From the NCBI RefSeq assembly GCF_024807945.1, contig NZ_JANUFD010000025.1, positions 1-64,000 on the forward strand: DNA of 64,000 bases, given 5' to 3'. This document shows, in pieces, positions 15,686 to 25,608 of the stretch. The translations under genes and the position numbers were made by a program. The stretch comes from Pseudomonas sp. JUb42 (GTDB taxonomy: Bacteria; Pseudomonadota; Gammaproteobacteria; Pseudomonadales; Pseudomonadaceae). The stretch's first letter is position 1. Each line of letters begins with the position of its first letter. Below the pieces are notes generated by a model that was not told where the DNA came from, ran no database searches, and saw only the letters and a list, made by a program, of their open reading frames with translations.

Positions 15686-16819
15686 TTACCTGACGGGAAT
15701 CGCCGCCTTGTCCCGGCGCCGCAGCAGCTGCCTGCCCAACCCCTGCCCCTTGAGTTCGACATAGTGGTACGTCGCGCTGGAAATGCTCACCACCACCAGC
15801 AGAATCAGCAGCACCATCAGGTTATTCAGCCAGACATGCCCGGTATCCAGATAGCGGATATCCCCAAGCATGGGCGCTACCTCGGCGCCGGTCTTTTTCT
15901 GCACCACCATGAAAGCCGAGATGACGAAGAACAGCACCGCCAGATGGGTCAGGTAGATCGAGTAGGACAAGCGCCCCAAACGGGCGAAGAATTCGTGCTT
16001 GAGCATGCGGGACAGTGCACCACCATCGAAGGCGAACAGCACGATGGTCACGCAGAACACCGCGCTGGCGGCTAATACCTTTTGTTGCAGTTCACTGGTC
16101 AAGACCGCCCAGATAGCAATGGCGGCCAGGGCTTCCAGTACGCTGAGCAAGACAAAGCCCGGCGCAACCCAGTGCCTGAGCCGGTTGAAAAAGGCGTAGG
16201 CCAGGGCTCCGGCGAAGAAGCAGCCCAAGCCTTTTTGCGCGTAGACCGTCAGCACATCGGCCTGGCTATAGAGCAGGGTAAACCCGGCCAGGGCAATCAC
16301 CGTCCATAGCAAATATCTGCCGGAGGACGCCATGAGCATGGTCGCGGCGAAGACCATGTAGGTCCAGTACTCGATGCTGATGCTCCAGGCCGGGGTGTTG
16401 AACGACAGGTTTTCCGTGAGCGGGGTCCAGCTTTGCAGCAACAGAAGATTGGGCAGGATCTGCGACGGCGCGTACATACCGGTAAAAGGCGTTTGATTGA
16501 AGCCAAAACCCTGTTTGTAGGCGGCAAATTTGAGGAATTCCAGGGCGATGAAAACCGCCAGCATGAAGGCATGCAGGGGTAACAGCCGGAAGGTGCGGGA
16601 GACGAGAAAATGGCTGAAGTCCAGATGCCGCTTGCTGCCGTAGGCATGAGCCATGACAAAGCCGCTGAGGACAAAGAAGAATTCGACGAACAGATCGGCG
16701 TTGGCGAAGAAGGTCCAGTCAGTAATGCTGCCGACCAGATGGGTGTGGTACAGCACAACCGCAATCGCGCAGATGCCGCGCAGGCTGTCCAGCGCGTGAT
16801 ATCGCCTCACGTCTTGCAT
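15686..16819 (-). CDS. Acyltransferase family 3 membrane protein (OafA/YrhL type)
   Basis: The 377-residue protein has about ten membrane segments and begins MQDVRRYHALDSLRG, followed by AVVLYHTH; the RxLDxLRG start and the conserved His are hallmarks of acyltransferase family 3. These enzymes transfer acetyl or other acyl groups to sugars of O-antigen, exopolysaccharide or peptidoglycan. I chose the ATG at 16819 because GGGGGA lies upstream and the family motif begins there; the open frame continues further upstream without meaningful sequence. The gene stands alone, so the acceptor is unknown. Confidence 0.85.
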   Translation of the reverse strand: MQDVRRYHALDSLRGICAIAVVLYHTHLVGSITDWTFFANADLFVEFFFVLSGFVMAHAYGSKRHLDFSHFLVSRTFRLLPLHAFMLAVFIALEFLKFAAYKQGFGFNQTPFTGMYAPSQILPNLLLLQSWTPLTENLSFNTPAWSISIEYWTYMVFAATMLMASSGRYLLWTVIALAGFTLLYSQADVLTVYAQKGLGCFFAGALAYAFFNRLRHWVAPGFVLLSVLEALAAIAIWAVLTSELQQKVLAASAVFCVTIVLFAFDGGALSRMLKHEFFARLGRLSYSIYLTHLAVLFFVISAFMVVQKKTGAEVAPMLGDIRYLDTGHVWLNNLMVLLILLVVVSISSATYHYVELKGQGLGRQLLRRRDKAAIPVR

Positions 16820-16968
16820 GCAAATCCCCCGATCAGGTGCCATCGCTCGAAAGCGCCTAAAGCAACCCATCGGGTTCGGTCGCGTTGTTACCAAAGGCCA
16901 GACGATAGCGCAGCGGCGGGTTTGTGCAAGGACGGTGGTCGGAATGACTGCGGTGTTTGGCCAATACC

Positions 16969-17050
16969 TGTGGGAGCCGGCTTGCTGGCGATCGAGTGCG
17001 AAGCACTCGCAGGCCGAACTGACGCCATCGCCACCAAGGCGGCTCCCACA
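16969..17050. repeat. REP-like inverted pair (GAGCCGGCTTGCTGGCGAT type)
   Basis: A third repeat type runs from TGTGGGAGCCGGCTTGCTGGCGAT to GCCACCAAGGCGGCTCCCACA, with an inner GCGAAGCACTCGC hairpin. It lies between the acyltransferase and tagQ. Confidence 0.8.
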
Positions 17051-17060
17051 AAGTACCGGA

Positions 17061-18008
17061 TCAGGCGTTAGGGCAAGGCACCGGTGCCCAGTCACCCACG
17101 TCCGGGTTTTTGCACATGCTGTTGACGGAGCTCTGACCGGCCGCGGCAACCTGGGCGCTTTCAGTCTGTTTGGCCTTGGCGTCTTTCAGGTTTTTCTCGG
17201 TGGCAACGGCTTCTTTCGGCACGTCAGGCAGTTTGGCCTTGGCCGGTGGCTTGACCTTGCCGCCGGTTTTCTTGGTGCTGGTAGTGACAACCGGGGAAGC
17301 GGTGTCGGCCTCGACTACGGTGGCAACGTCGGTACGCTGAACGCCAACGGTCTGCAGGTCTTTCTCGTAGGCCTGGGTGTAGCTGTTCAGGTCTTCGTTG
17401 GCGCGGCCGTTCACGGCGACGATCAGGTCGTTGGACTCTTTCAGGCCCGAGACGATTTCAGCCAGGCGCTTGCGGCCTTCGCTGTCGCTGATGGTCTTGG
17501 CTTTGCGGCCCGACAGCAGGTTGGCGAATTCACGCTGGTAGCAGGACTGCGACGCGCGAGCGTAAGAGGTGCTGCGGTCGATATCGGCAGCGCTCTTGTT
17601 GATGTCAGTGCCGTAGGAGGCGATGCGCTGGTTGTCATCGGTGATCTGCTTCTGCCGCTCGGTGTAGTAACCCGCTGCGCCGCCTGCCAGAGCACCGCCT
17701 GCTGCGCCGATGGCAACGTTGCGTGCACGCTGCTCGGAGCTGCCGGTCAGGGCGCCCAGTGCCGCGCCGCCGAGCGCGCCGAGGGCGGCACCGGTAGCAA
17801 CCGACTTGGTCATGTCGTTATCGGTACTGCGCAGGTGTTGCACCGGCTCGTAGCAAGTCGGGTAGTACTCGACCTTGGTCGTCGCCGCGACCTTGGACAC
17901 CGGCGAGCTGGCGCAACCGGTCATCATCACCGTGCTGAACCCGACGGCTACCCACAACAACGTACGGCACTTGGAAGTTGAAACAAGGGCTTTACGGGAC
18001 ACTTGCAT
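17061..18008 (-). CDS. tagQ: T6SS-associated outer-membrane lipoprotein TagQ
   Basis: The 315-residue protein has a lipobox, MMTGCASS (Cys at 32), after a hydrophobic segment. A glycine-zipper region (about 70-115, GAALGALGGAALGALTG and GAAGGALAGGAAGYY) follows, then a helical part with paired cysteines and a Lys/Pro-rich tail. In P. aeruginosa TagQ is an outer-membrane lipoprotein that anchors TagR, upstream of the kinase PpkA. It is the last gene of the minus-strand operon, 85 bp after tagR. Confidence 0.85.
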   Translation of the reverse strand: MQVSRKALVSTSKCRTLLWVAVGFSTVMMTGCASSPVSKVAATTKVEYYPTCYEPVQHLRSTDNDMTKSVATGAALGALGGAALGALTGSSEQRARNVAIGAAGGALAGGAAGYYTERQKQITDDNQRIASYGTDINKSAADIDRSTSYARASQSCYQREFANLLSGRKAKTISDSEGRKRLAEIVSGLKESNDLIVAVNGRANEDLNSYTQAYEKDLQTVGVQRTDVATVVEADTASPVVTTSTKKTGGKVKPPAKAKLPDVPKEAVATEKNLKDAKAKQTESAQVAAAGQSSVNSMCKNPDVGDWAPVPCPNA

Positions 18009-18093
18009 GTTTGCGATCTCTTCTTTGGTTTTAACTATCCCGGAACGGCCCGACGCCGTCCGAGTTCCCTCTACACGCGCTCACTTCGGCCCG

Positions 18094-19815
18094 TCAGGGT
18101 TGACTGGCCGAGGCGAGCAGTTCTTTCAAAATCGTTTCCGGGTCGGCGCGCTGTTGCTGGCGATAACTGCCGACGTGCTTGACGAACAGCGTCGCCCGGG
18201 CCACCAGGCTCTTGCCGATGATCGGTTTGCGACTGAGTTCTTCCTTGATCCGCTGGAACTGCGCCTGAATCACCGCGTCGGTGTAGCGCGTGCCGGTGGC
18301 CAGGTTGTCGATATAGATCGCCACGGCGCCGTCGAGCGCGCTGCGACCGTTATCCAGCGCCGTGCCGAACAGCTTGGCGCTGGCCGGATCCTTGGCGTCG
18401 ATGGCGCTCTGCTGGCTTTTCTTCAGGTTGGTCAGGCGGATGTTGTAGTTATTGATGGTCTCGGCCACCAGGGCGGCGGACTGAATCAGGTTGCCGGCGG
18501 CTTCTTCGCGCTGGCGGGCGATCAGCGAGACGTTGCGCTTGAGTTCTTCGTTGACCAGGCCCAGCTCGGCCTGCACGCGCGGGTCGGTGTTGGCGGCGAT
18601 GATGCTGTCCAGACGCTTGGTCGGGTCCTGCACGTCGTCGATGGCGTCGGTCAGGGAGGCCAGGCGGCCTTCTTTCTGCCATTGCGTGAACAGGTCCGGG
18701 TAGCGTGAACGCGGCGCCGACAGCGCACCGATGGCGACGCGAAAACCGGTGGTCTCGTTGCGTTGCTCGGTGCCGTCGGCGGCGAACAACGGGTATTCGC
18801 GGCGCATGCCGGTAAACAGCGTGCCCTCGCCTTCCAGGTAGTTGCCGCCTTTGGTGATAAAGCCGCCGTAGGTGCCCTGACGACGACCGGCGTGGACCAA
18901 CTGGAACGACTCCTGAACCATCTCGGCGGCGTTGCCGATCACGTCAAACATGCCGATGGGGTTTGGACGTTTGGTGCCAATGGGCATCAGGCGTGCGGCC
19001 TGGCCGGTGCCGCCGGCGACCTGATTGAATACTGCCCAATCGCCCAGCGGGCCATCGCTGTCGCTGCCTCCGACCCGGCGCGGAAACAGGCGCCCTTCCA
19101 GCTCCTGACGACTGACCGCATGACCGCCACGGGCAGCAAATTCCCATTCGACTTCGGTGGGCAGGCGCACGAAACCGACGCCGCCGTCATCTTCGCTCTT
19201 GCCCTTGCCGCTGACGGGCAGCAAGTCGCGGTGGTACTTCATCAGCCAGGCGCTGTACACGGCGGAAAAGCGCTCGGCCTCGAAGTGTGACAGCTTGACC
19301 TTGGGCAAGCGCCCCGCCATGCCTGCCGGTGCTTCGCAGGCCGGGGCTGCTTCGCCGGTGGCCAAAGACTGGGCCTGGGCCATGACGGCGGCATATTGCT
19401 GCGCGGTGACTTCGTACTTGCCGATGAAGTACATCATCGGCTTGAGCGGCGTACTGGCGTCGGTCTTGGGCAGTTGCGGGCCGATCACTTTGCTCCAGTC
19501 CGAGGCCAGGTCGTTGAGGGTGAACGGGCCATTGATGTAGTCGCGGCGGTAACCGGAAATGAACGACTGCTTGTAGCCTGGCTCGTCTTCGCTGAACGGG
19601 TAGCCAAGGCTGATTTCCCGGTCGTCGAGAGCACCCTGGGCCAATACGTAGACGTAGCGGAAAACCATTTCGCCGTCGCAGGGCAACGGCAGACTGACGT
19701 CGCCGGGCAAGGGCTTGGGGTTGTCCAGTTGGTCGGTGTCATCGGCATGGGCCAGCGACACCGCGCACAACGCGGCGATGACCACTGCCAGGGCGGCCCT
19801 GCGCAACTCAAACAT
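18094..19815 (-). CDS. tagR: T6SS posttranslational regulator TagR (SUMF1/FGE-sulfatase domain)
   Basis: The 573-residue protein has a signal peptide (cleavage near SLAHA-DD) and a formylglycine-generating-enzyme-like domain (about 40-370). Recognisable blocks are GKYEVTAQQYAAV, RLPTEVEWEFAARGG, GMFDVIGNAAEMV and TTGFRVAIG. A C-terminal helical, possibly coiled-coil part (about 395-570) follows. The domain here is regulatory, not catalytic: TagR acts in the periplasm to promote PpkA activation. The start overlaps the tagS stop by 8 bp. Confidence 0.88.
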   Translation of the reverse strand: MFELRRAALAVVIAALCAVSLAHADDTDQLDNPKPLPGDVSLPLPCDGEMVFRYVYVLAQGALDDREISLGYPFSEDEPGYKQSFISGYRRDYINGPFTLNDLASDWSKVIGPQLPKTDASTPLKPMMYFIGKYEVTAQQYAAVMAQAQSLATGEAAPACEAPAGMAGRLPKVKLSHFEAERFSAVYSAWLMKYHRDLLPVSGKGKSEDDGGVGFVRLPTEVEWEFAARGGHAVSRQELEGRLFPRRVGGSDSDGPLGDWAVFNQVAGGTGQAARLMPIGTKRPNPIGMFDVIGNAAEMVQESFQLVHAGRRQGTYGGFITKGGNYLEGEGTLFTGMRREYPLFAADGTEQRNETTGFRVAIGALSAPRSRYPDLFTQWQKEGRLASLTDAIDDVQDPTKRLDSIIAANTDPRVQAELGLVNEELKRNVSLIARQREEAAGNLIQSAALVAETINNYNIRLTNLKKSQQSAIDAKDPASAKLFGTALDNGRSALDGAVAIYIDNLATGTRYTDAVIQAQFQRIKEELSRKPIIGKSLVARATLFVKHVGSYRQQQRADPETILKELLASASQP

Positions 19816-21028
19816 CTCGGATTCCTTCAGCGGGTTCGATATGGGCCACGCGCCAGCCGCCGAGGGCCGCCGCCAGGGCGCTGGCCCCGAGCAGGGCAGC
19901 CAGGGCGACCAGGTAGTGGCGCAGCAGCAGTTGGCTGGCGTATTCGCCGGGCTCCTGCATGAACAACAGATTCAGGCCGCGCTCGGCCAGGCCATACAGG
20001 ACGCCGCCCAGTGCCGCAGCGATCAGGCCGCTGTACAGCGCCTGGCACATGACAAAAGACAGCAACGCCCCGGTACTCAGGCCGAGCAGACGCAGCACCG
20101 ACAGCTCGTGACGCTTGCGCTCCACTGCCGCCAGGGCCCCGGCAGCAATGGCAGCGAAGGCGCCAAGCACGGCCAGCCCGGCGATGACCCAGAAGACAAT
20201 GTTCAGGTTGCGGCTCAGGGACTGCACTTGGGCAATGGCGGCGGCCTGAGTCGAGACCAACAGGTCGCTGTCGGCGAAGTAACGGCGCAGCGGCTCGACG
20301 TCGTTCAAGGTCTGGGCATACAAACGGAACGCCGGATAAACGCGCTGCTCGCCGGCCCGCGCGCGGTCCCCAGCCCAACCCAACGCAGGCACGGCGCGGC
20401 CGTCGCGGTAATCTTCGGCGGCTTCCAGTAAAGCCAGTGGCGCAAACAGCGCATCACGGGGGAAGGCTTGCAGCGGCAACACGCCGGACACCTGCACCCG
20501 CGTGTGCTGGGCCTCGGCCTGCCCGGCTATTTGCCGGGTGAACGCGGCGTCGAGCCAGTCGCCGGGCTTGACGCCGAGCTTATGGGCGGCGGTCTGGCTG
20601 AGGATGATCTGGTCGAGGCCGGCAGGCACGGTCATGGCGCCGAGCAACGGGTCCTGAATGGCGGTGGGGATCATTTCCACATTGACCCGCGCAGCCTGTT
20701 GCTGCGCCTCTTGCGGCGCCTGCACCGACAGGTCGGCGGTCGCGGCAATCTGCCGGGTGCGCGGGATGGCAAACGCCACATCGGGGCGTTGGGCCAGTTC
20801 GTTGATAAAGGCGGCATTGAAGCGGCCACCGCCGAGCGGGATGATTTCCCGCACCAGCGGGTCGCGCTCCAGTCGTTCGGTCAGGCTGCTGACCAGGCCG
20901 AATTTGAGGCCGAACAGCACCAACAGCGGCGCGATCACCGCCACCAAGGCCAGCACGGCGCAGGCCGACAGCCGTGCATCAGCGCGGTAGTCCTGCCAGG
21001 CCAGGCTCATCACCAATCCGAAGCGCAT
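19808..21028 (-). CDS. tagS: T6SS-associated ABC transporter permease TagS
   Basis: The 406-residue FtsX-type permease has one N-terminal helix (about 20-48), a large periplasmic domain (about 50-260) and three C-terminal helices. This is the LolC/E- and MacB-like layout. With TagT it forms an inner-membrane complex that passes the TagQR signal to the PpkA kinase. The start codon shares one base with the tagT stop, which implies coupled translation. Confidence 0.88.
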   Translation of the reverse strand: MRFGLVMSLAWQDYRADARLSACAVLALVAVIAPLLVLFGLKFGLVSSLTERLERDPLVREIIPLGGGRFNAAFINELAQRPDVAFAIPRTRQIAATADLSVQAPQEAQQQAARVNVEMIPTAIQDPLLGAMTVPAGLDQIILSQTAAHKLGVKPGDWLDAAFTRQIAGQAEAQHTRVQVSGVLPLQAFPRDALFAPLALLEAAEDYRDGRAVPALGWAGDRARAGEQRVYPAFRLYAQTLNDVEPLRRYFADSDLLVSTQAAAIAQVQSLSRNLNIVFWVIAGLAVLGAFAAIAAGALAAVERKRHELSVLRLLGLSTGALLSFVMCQALYSGLIAAALGGVLYGLAERGLNLLFMQEPGEYASQLLLRHYLVALAALLGASALAAALGGWRVAHIEPAEGIRDV

Positions 21029-21744
21029 CAGTGCACCTCGCCCAGGGTGGCCGTGACGCCGCCATCGGCATCGCGCTCGCAGGCGATGTTCAGAATCGCC
21101 AGACCGGCACTGCGCGCCAGGCGCTCGTCATGGGTGGCGATGAGGCAGCCGACATTGCGTTCCCGTGCCCGGCTGAGCAGCAGTTGCATGACACGGTTAG
21201 CGTTGATCGGGTCGAGGGCGGCGGTGGGTTCATCGGCCAACAGCAGCTGCGGGCGATGGGCCAAAGCCCGTGCACAGCTGACCCGTTGGCGTTGGCCGAC
21301 TGACAGGGCATGGGGTTTCTTGTTCAGCTGTTCGCCGATCTCCAGCTGCTCGGCCAGGCGCTCGACGCTGCCGTCATTGCTCAGCCCCAGCAACTTGCGT
21401 GGCAGAGCGATGTTATCGCGCACACTGAGAAAACCCAGCAGGCCGCCGGTTTGCAGCACGTAGCCCAGATGCTTGCTGCGCAGACTGGCCAGGCGGTCCT
21501 GCTCGTTGTCGCGCCACAATCCGGCGATATCAACGGCGCCCTGGGACGGGAAGAAGTCAAAACGCTGGGCCTGATCCGGTCTGGAGACCAGCGCCAGCAT
21601 ATCCAGCAAGGTGCTCTTGCCGCAGCCGCTGGCACCGACCAGAGCAACCTGTTGCCCGGCCGCCAGTTCCAGACGCGGGATCACCAGGCTGTAGCGTTGC
21701 AGCCCTTCGCCACGGCTTTTGCGCACATCGCGAAGGCTGATCAT
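21028..21744 (-). CDS. tagT: T6SS-associated ABC transporter ATPase TagT
   Basis: The 238-residue ATPase has Walker A GASGCGKST (about 36-44), signature LSVGQRQR and Walker B LLLADEP. It resembles LolD/MacB ATPases and pairs with the TagS permease. The start overlaps the ppkA stop by 4 bp. Confidence 0.9.
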   Translation of the reverse strand: MISLRDVRKSRGEGLQRYSLVIPRLELAAGQQVALVGASGCGKSTLLDMLALVSRPDQAQRFDFFPSQGAVDIAGLWRDNEQDRLASLRSKHLGYVLQTGGLLGFLSVRDNIALPRKLLGLSNDGSVERLAEQLEIGEQLNKKPHALSVGQRQRVSCARALAHRPQLLLADEPTAALDPINANRVMQLLLSRARERNVGCLIATHDERLARSAGLAILNIACERDADGGVTATLGEVH

Positions 21745-24700
21745 GGCAGGGTCGACAACGGTACGCGGTACAAGGCATCACCCGGCTCGGCATCGCCGAA
21801 ACGGACCCAATTGGCCAGATCGTTGTGGAAGGTTTCATAGAGGCGGATTTTCGATTCCAGCTCGTCGATAAAGTCTTCCTGCTCGGCGACGCTGAGGGAC
21901 AGCCACAGGTCCTGGGTCATGTTCAGCGACTTGCTGCGATACGGCAGGCCCTCCAGATACTCACCGAGGATGCCGCCCTGGGCCAGGTTGGCGCCCTTGC
22001 GCAAGGCCGACGGGTCGCGGCTCATGTAGGCACTGGCGCTGGCGATTTCCTGGAAGAAATCCTTGGGCGAGGTCTGGGTCTTGCGCGCTGCATCGACGAT
22101 CAGCTTGAGCGACTGTTGCAGGTCGTTGAGTTGCAACTTGGTCAGCATCACGCAGACCTGGAACGCCGGCAGCGCCGGGTTTGTCAGGTCGCGATCCGCT
22201 GTCCAGGCACTGACCAGTTGCGGCGCCTGGCTGGCCGATTTATGGCCGAGGAAATCCATGTGCATCGCATAGCCGACCGCCGCCGATTTATCGGCCAGGG
22301 TCGGCGCCGCCCCGAGCAACGGCGCAGGATGGTAAGGACGGTTGCGCACGTCATGGACCATATCGGCGAACACCGAACCGATCTCGCTGACACGTTCGCC
22401 GAACTTGCCGACATCACCACCGGGGATCGGAATGTACAGGTCGCCGATCTGCGGGTTGGCGTCGGCGGTCAGGGTGCGGTACTGCTGCTCGGCGAAGCTG
22501 TGGGTTTTCTTGCCGGCATCGGTGCGCAGGTGCAGGGCGAAGATCTTGATCTGCTTGCCCAGCGCCGCTTGGCGCACTTCAGCTTCGTTCATCTGGGTGC
22601 TGCTGTCGGGGTCGTTCTTGCGCAGGGAACCGGCGTCGCTGACCAACAGGATCAGGCGCCCGCCGTAGCCGGACCAGTCCATGCCGTTGACCGCCTGCAT
22701 GACCCCGGCGAACGAGTCTTCGTTGAACGACTGGCTCGACACGTTGGTGGCCTTGACCTGATCCATCAGGGCGCTGAAACGCGCTGGGTCGCGGCCTTGG
22801 TCGAGGGTGATCAGGGTTTTGCTCAGGTATTCCAGGCCTGGCGTGCGCGTGACGCTGTTGCGAAAGCCAACCAGCCCGAAGCTGACGCTGTCCAGGTCGC
22901 CGCGCTGGGCGATTTTGCCTTGCAGCTCATGGACGACGTCGCGCACCTGATCGATATAGGGCTGCATCGATTTCGAGGTGTCCACCACCAGCACGATGCC
23001 GGTGCGGAAGGCGTCGCTGGCGAACTGTTTGGTTTTGCGATCCTCGGTCTGCCCAGGCGTGGCGCCCGGATCAATGGAGGCAATATTGAGCAACTGCACC
23101 GGCTGGCCGTTCTGATCGAAGCTTTCGCGGGAATCGAAAATCGGCAGCAGGTAGAACTTGTCTTGCGGCACGGCGCTGGCGGCGGGCTCAAGGGCCAGTA
23201 CCTGGCTGTCGTCCTCAGGGTTTTTCTGCGCCGCGAGCAACAGGTTTTTCGCCGAGGTCGGATTGGTCAGCAGCTTGTCCAGCTCGCTGGCCTGACGCAC
23301 GAACATCACGGGCGAGCGCCCGGAGCGTTCGGTGAATTTCAGCACCAGACTCTGCTTCCAGTCGCTGACCTGATCCTCGGCCAGCCAACCAGAGCTGCGC
23401 CCGTCAGTGGCAGCACCGAGGCGCAGCCACGACTTGCCGTCGAAATTCTTGCGCTCGTAGACATAGAGCACGGTAAATGCCGGCAGGGATTTATCCCCCG
23501 GACCACCCGGCACACTGGCGAAGCGCGCCCCGGGTTTGCTCAGCACACGCTGGAACAGGGTTTTCTTGCCGGGCATCAGCAGTGGCCGCGAGTCGCTGCT
23601 CTTCTGCTCGGCGGCGCCCGTGGGCTTGCCGACCTGTGGATGGAGCTGCGCGGCGGCGGTCATCTGCGTGACCAGGTTTGGCGTTGGCCCGGTGGGCTGG
23701 CTCGATGGCTGGCCGGGCTGGCTCGGGGTGGTGTTGGTCGGCGTAGTCGTTGGCGTGCCGGTTTGTGTACTGGGCACAGTAGAGGCCGTCGCAACGGGGG
23801 TCGTCGGCGTCGGCTTGACCTTCTCTTCCGGCGTCGGGCCGCTCACCCACCAGTAACCGCCAACACCCACGCCGATCGCCGCAGCAATTGCCACCGCGAG
23901 CAAGGCCATGACCGGGCCACGGCGTTGCCCGGAGGCTTGCGCCTTGTCCAGTACCGGCGTGGGCCGCTGGCGCGCTGGTTCGGCAACCGGCGCGGGAATG
24001 CTGATCGATTCCGGCTTCAGGCCCGCCAGATCGAACGCCAAAGGCTTGGGAGCCGCAGGCATGATCACCGTGCCGTCGTAGGCCTCGGACGGCAGCTTGT
24101 CGAGCGCGGCGAGCAAGGCTGCGGCATCCGGGAAGCGCTCGTTGGGGTCCTTGGCCAGCAGTTTGCGCAGGATGTCCTGATAGCGGCCATGATGAATCGG
24201 CAGCTCCGGCAGCGGCTGGGTCAGGTGGGCCAGGGCTGTGGACAGCGCATCGGTGCCGCTATAGGGCAGCTCGCCGACGAGGATTTCATAGAGCACCACG
24301 CCCAGCGCATAGAGATCGGCGCGCCCGTCGATGTCCTGGCCACGGGCCTGTTCCGGGCTCATGTAGCTGGGCGTACCGACGGCAAAACCGGCCTGGGTGA
24401 ACTGAGTGCGGTCGTCCAGAGACTTGGCGATGCCGAAGTCCGAGAGCACTGCGGTGCCGTCGGCGCGGAACAGGATGTTGGCCGGTTTAACGTCGCGGTG
24501 CACCAACCCCTGAGCATGGGCGTAGCCCAGGGCCGAGGCGATATGGCGGATGTAAGTCAGGCCCTGCTCGGCACTCAGGCCCGCCGCGATGCGCTCCTTG
24601 AGGGTGCCGTTGGGCAGGTATTCCATGGCCATGTAGTACAACTGGCCGACGTTGCCGATGTCGTGGATGGTCACGGTATGCGGGTGAGACAAGCGCGCCA

Positions 24701-24878
24701 GGGTGCGGCCTTCGCGCAGGAAGCGCTCGCAAAAACTCGGGTCGGCCGCCAGCGCAGCCGCCATGACCTTGAGCGCCACTTTGCGTTCGAGAGAACGCTG
24801 GGTCGCCAGGTACACGGTGGCCATGGCGCCTTCGCCAATCTCACCTTCAATGTCGTATCCAGGAATCACAATGTCCAT
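21741..24878 (-). CDS. ppkA: T6SS serine/threonine kinase PpkA
   Basis: The 1045-residue protein has a cytoplasmic Hanks-type kinase domain (about 1-275) with glycine loop GEGAMATVY, catalytic HRDVKPAN, DFG and APE-like SPEQ. One membrane helix follows near 325-350, then a Thr/Pro-rich periplasmic linker and a von Willebrand A domain with the metal site DTSKS (near 630). PpkA phosphorylates the FHA protein Fha1 to trigger T6SS assembly. It sits between pppA, its opposing phosphatase, and tagT. The long repetitive Thr/Pro linker is probably variable between strains. Confidence 0.93.
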   Translation of the reverse strand: MDIVIPGYDIEGEIGEGAMATVYLATQRSLERKVALKVMAAALAADPSFCERFLREGRTLARLSHPHTVTIHDIGNVGQLYYMAMEYLPNGTLKERIAAGLSAEQGLTYIRHIASALGYAHAQGLVHRDVKPANILFRADGTAVLSDFGIAKSLDDRTQFTQAGFAVGTPSYMSPEQARGQDIDGRADLYALGVVLYEILVGELPYSGTDALSTALAHLTQPLPELPIHHGRYQDILRKLLAKDPNERFPDAAALLAALDKLPSEAYDGTVIMPAAPKPLAFDLAGLKPESISIPAPVAEPARQRPTPVLDKAQASGQRRGPVMALLAVAIAAAIGVGVGGYWWVSGPTPEEKVKPTPTTPVATASTVPSTQTGTPTTTPTNTTPSQPGQPSSQPTGPTPNLVTQMTAAAQLHPQVGKPTGAAEQKSSDSRPLLMPGKKTLFQRVLSKPGARFASVPGGPGDKSLPAFTVLYVYERKNFDGKSWLRLGAATDGRSSGWLAEDQVSDWKQSLVLKFTERSGRSPVMFVRQASELDKLLTNPTSAKNLLLAAQKNPEDDSQVLALEPAASAVPQDKFYLLPIFDSRESFDQNGQPVQLLNIASIDPGATPGQTEDRKTKQFASDAFRTGIVLVVDTSKSMQPYIDQVRDVVHELQGKIAQRGDLDSVSFGLVGFRNSVTRTPGLEYLSKTLITLDQGRDPARFSALMDQVKATNVSSQSFNEDSFAGVMQAVNGMDWSGYGGRLILLVSDAGSLRKNDPDSSTQMNEAEVRQAALGKQIKIFALHLRTDAGKKTHSFAEQQYRTLTADANPQIGDLYIPIPGGDVGKFGERVSEIGSVFADMVHDVRNRPYHPAPLLGAAPTLADKSAAVGYAMHMDFLGHKSASQAPQLVSAWTADRDLTNPALPAFQVCVMLTKLQLNDLQQSLKLIVDAARKTQTSPKDFFQEIASASAYMSRDPSALRKGANLAQGGILGEYLEGLPYRSKSLNMTQDLWLSLSVAEQEDFIDELESKIRLYETFHNDLANWVRFGDAEPGDALYRVPLSTLP

Positions 24879-24888
24879 TCAGGGCTCT

Positions 24889-25608
24889 TCAACTGGCTTT
24901 GACGACGATGGCCGTAATGTTGTCGGGGGCGCCGCGGGTCAGGCCCAGGTGCACCAGGCTGCGCACCACCGTGTAAGGGTCGGCATGACACAGCACATCG
25001 CGAATTTCATGATCTTCGGCGGTCTTGTTCAGACCATCGCTGCATAACAGGTAGCTGTCGCCGGGCAGGATCTGCAGCGCAGCAATGGACAGCTGCAACT
25101 GGTCTTCGACGCCAATGGCGCGGGTCACGATGTTGGCCCGTGGATGCACACGGGCTTGGGCCTCGCTGAGCAGGCCGCTGTCCTGCAGGTCCTGGACGTA
25201 GCTGTGATCGCGGGAAATGCTGTCCAGCACGCCGTCGCGCAGGCGGTACAAGCGGCTGTCCCCGGCCCACAGGCAAATGCCCTGGTCTTCGCGCACCGCC
25301 AGCAAAACTACGGTGCTGCCCATCAGGCTGACCCCGCGATAACGGGTTTCGTCGCGCACCGCCGTGTTGACCTCTTCAAGACGGCTGCGCAAGGCACTGA
25401 CGTAGATATCCAGAGTCGAGCCAGGCGTTATGCCGCGCAGGGTGTCGACGATCAGACTGCTGACATAATCCCCCGCCGCATGGCCGCCCATGCCATCGGC
25501 CACGACCCACAGGCCGTCGCGAGGCAGTTCCAGGCAAGCGTCTTCGTTGATCTGCCGGACCATGCCGACATGGCTGTAGCTGGCGGAGCGATAGGCAATG
25601 GCGACCAT
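24889..25608 (-). CDS. pppA: T6SS PP2C-type phosphatase PppA
   Basis: The 239-residue PP2C-family Ser/Thr phosphatase has the metal-binding motifs NEDACLE, VADGMGGHAAGD and, near the C-terminus, SDGL and DNITAIVV. It removes phosphate from Fha1 and so counters PpkA. The start lies directly next to the tagF stop, and ppkA follows after 10 bp. Confidence 0.93.
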   Translation of the reverse strand: MVAIAYRSASYSHVGMVRQINEDACLELPRDGLWVVADGMGGHAAGDYVSSLIVDTLRGITPGSTLDIYVSALRSRLEEVNTAVRDETRYRGVSLMGSTVVLLAVREDQGICLWAGDSRLYRLRDGVLDSISRDHSYVQDLQDSGLLSEAQARVHPRANIVTRAIGVEDQLQLSIAALQILPGDSYLLCSDGLNKTAEDHEIRDVLCHADPYTVVRSLVHLGLTRGAPDNITAIVVKAS